NCBI GenBank assembly: GCA_002359495.1
Contig: DENB01000068.1
Span: 1-17,044, forward strand
Source: Enterobacteriaceae bacterium UBA2655
GTDB lineage: Bacteria; Pseudomonadota; Gammaproteobacteria; Enterobacterales; Enterobacteriaceae
Reading direction: 5' to 3'
DNA: 17,044 bases
A model generated the notes under the pieces. The model was not told where the DNA came from and made no database searches. It saw only the letters and a list, made by a program, of their open reading frames with translations. The translations under genes were made by a program, and so were the position numbers. Below, in pieces: positions 16,072 through 17,044 of the stretch (position 1 is its first letter; each line of letters opens with the position of its first letter).

Positions 16072-16397
16072 GCGGAAGGCATTAACGCCGAAGGCCGTCT
16101 TTCCGACGGCCTTTTCGTTTGCCTCCGCAGCCTGTTCCGGAGCGGTTTTCAGCTCTGCTTTTTCAGCCTCGGTCAAACGACGCAGCGGCCCTCAAAGTCG
16201 TTAAAATAAGTCATGGAAGCCTGAGTTTGCGACTCTTTGCCGCCCGCTCTCGCGCCCGGGCGGGAAAGCTGCTACACTCGCCCGCTTACGCATGGTAGTT
16301 TGTGCCCTTTTCATACGTCAGCGCAGGCTGGCGTCATATTCCCCCTGAAAACTACACCGTATTCCACGGCCAGGGCGGACCGGAGTAAAACACGTAC
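16072..16397. other. ybhQ-rhlE intergenic region
   Basis: After the terminator, about 280 bp lead to rhlE. A short inverted repeat AAAGTCG ... CGACTCTT (about 16195-16237), a G+C-rich palindromic stretch around 16246-16263 (CCCGGG centre), and a possible weak -10 TACACT (16273-16278) are visible; no good -35 was found. A Glu/Ala-rich open frame on the minus strand starts at TTG and reads through the terminator and antisense to ybhQ, so I do not call it. The ABC-transporter genes found here in E. coli are absent. Confidence 0.5.
16091..16115 (+). terminator. Rho-independent terminator of ybhQ
   Basis: A perfect 9-bp stem AAGGCCGTC/GACGGCCTT (16091-16099 with 16105-16113) has the loop TTTCC and a T run overlapping the stem end (16112-16115). 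It begins 20 bp after the ybhQ stop. Confidence 0.9.
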
Positions 16398-17044
16398 ATG
16401 TCTTTTGACTCTCTCGGCCTGAGTGCCGATATTTTGCGCGCGGTCGCTGAACAGGGCTACCGTGAACCGACGCCTATCCAGCGTCAGGCGATTCCCGTGG
16501 TGCTGGCCGGACGCGATCTGCTGGCGAGCGCCCAGACCGGCACCGGCAAAACCGCCGGCTTTACCCTGCCGCTGCTGCAGCGGCTCAGCGCCCAGCCGGG
16601 CGGCGCGAAAGGCCGCCGTCCGGTACGCGCCCTGATCCTGACGCCGACGCGCGAACTGGCGGCGCAGGTCGGCGAAAACGTACGCGACTACAGCAAATAC
16701 CTCAACCTGCGTTCGCTGGTGGTTTTCGGCGGCGTCAGCATTAACCCGCAAATGATGAAACTGCGTGGCGGCGTCGATGTGCTGGTCGCTACGCCGGGCC
16801 GTCTGCTCGATCTGGCGCATCAGAACGCCGTCGACCTGTCGCAGGTGGAAGTGCTGGTGCTGGACGAAGCGGACCGCATGTTGGATATGGGCTTTATCCA
16901 TGATATCCGCCGCGTGCTGGCGAAGCTGTCGCCGAAGCGTCAGAACCTGCTGTTCTCCGCCACCTTCTCGGACGAGATCAAAACCCTGGCGGAAAAACTG
17001 CTGCATAACCCGGAGCAGGTGGAAGTGGCGCGCCGCAACACCGC
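16398..17044 (+). CDS. rhlE: DEAD-box ATP-dependent RNA helicase RhlE (5' part)
   Basis: 215 codons are visible before the window ends, covering RecA-like domain 1. RhlE is an RNA helicase acting in ribosome maturation and RNA turnover. The motifs occur in order: Q-motif [10 protein letters not shown] (residues 24-33), motif I AQTGTGKT (45-52, K51), Ia PTRELAAQ (83-90), GG (111-112), Ib TPGRLLD (132-138), motif II DEAD (156-159), and motif III SAT (187-189). The N-terminus [21 protein letters not shown] matches E. coli RhlE. The ATG has only a CGGAG about 12 nt upstream as a ribosome-binding site, a rather long gap. Helicase domain 2 and the basic tail lie beyond the window. Confidence 0.96.
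   Translation, partial: MSFDSLGLSADILRAVAEQGYREPTPIQRQAIPVVLAGRDLLASAQTGTGKTAGFTLPLLQRLSAQPGGAKGRRPVRALILTPTRELAAQVGENVRDYSKYLNLRSLVVFGGVSINPQMMKLRGGVDVLVATPGRLLDLAHQNAVDLSQVEVLVLDEADRMLDMGFIHDIRRVLAKLSPKRQNLLFSATFSDEIKTLAEKLLHNPEQVEVARRNT

Noticed and set aside
15622..16176. Minus-strand frame starting with a Glu/Ala-rich stretch near 16176
   Set aside because: It starts at TTG without a good ribosome-binding site, reads through the ybhQ terminator and then antisense to ybhQ.

Overview
The window is chromosomal DNA from a gammaproteobacterium of the order Enterobacterales, probably an Erwiniaceae-like lineage (Pantoea, Mixta or Erwinia). The genus is an inference. The order itself is well supported: almost every backbone protein reads as a close, full-length match to its E. 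coli counterpart, in the E. coli order bioC-bioD ... uvrB, ybhK, moaABCDE, ybhL, ybhN, clsB, ybhP, ybhQ, rhlE. Most of the sequence is G+C rich.

Left part (1-2815). The end of the biotin operon (bioC, bioD) meets a convergent, orphan LivF/UrtE-type ABC ATPase whose signature motif is degenerate. A long non-coding stretch of about 900 bp then runs to uvrB. It holds a tight cluster of DnaA boxes that corresponds by position and content to DARS1, the DnaA-reactivating sequence known between bioD and uvrB in E. coli. It also holds an IHF consensus and a LexA operator just before uvrB.

Middle part (2816-8786). uvrB converges on ybhK (YvcK/CofD family). Next comes the complete molybdopterin-synthesis operon moaABCDE. 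Its leader carries a ModE operator and a Moco RNA motif, so molybdate is sensed at the promoter and cofactor at the RNA. MoaB has an Asn in place of the usual Asp of its GGTG loop.

Accessory insert (8783-11697). Between moaE and ybhL, which are neighbours in E. coli, lie three genes: a DUF1264/OBAP lipoprotein, a Mig-14-type protein, and a YaiW (DUF1615) lipoprotein. The Mig-14 gene has a near-perfect PhoP box exactly 12 bp before a good -10 hexamer. Mig-14 and YaiW are both tied to antimicrobial peptides in other enterics, so this looks like an envelope and peptide-response module under PhoPQ.

Right part (11772-17044). ybhL (Bax-inhibitor-1 family) ends at a strong terminator. The tightly packed operon ybhP-clsB-ybhN reads leftward. 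The small membrane protein ybhQ and its terminator follow, then the 5' two-thirds of rhlE, cut by the window edge. The ybhRSFG-cecR block that lies between ybhQ and rhlE in E. coli is absent, as is ybhM. No tRNA, rRNA, insertion sequence, prophage or CRISPR array was seen.
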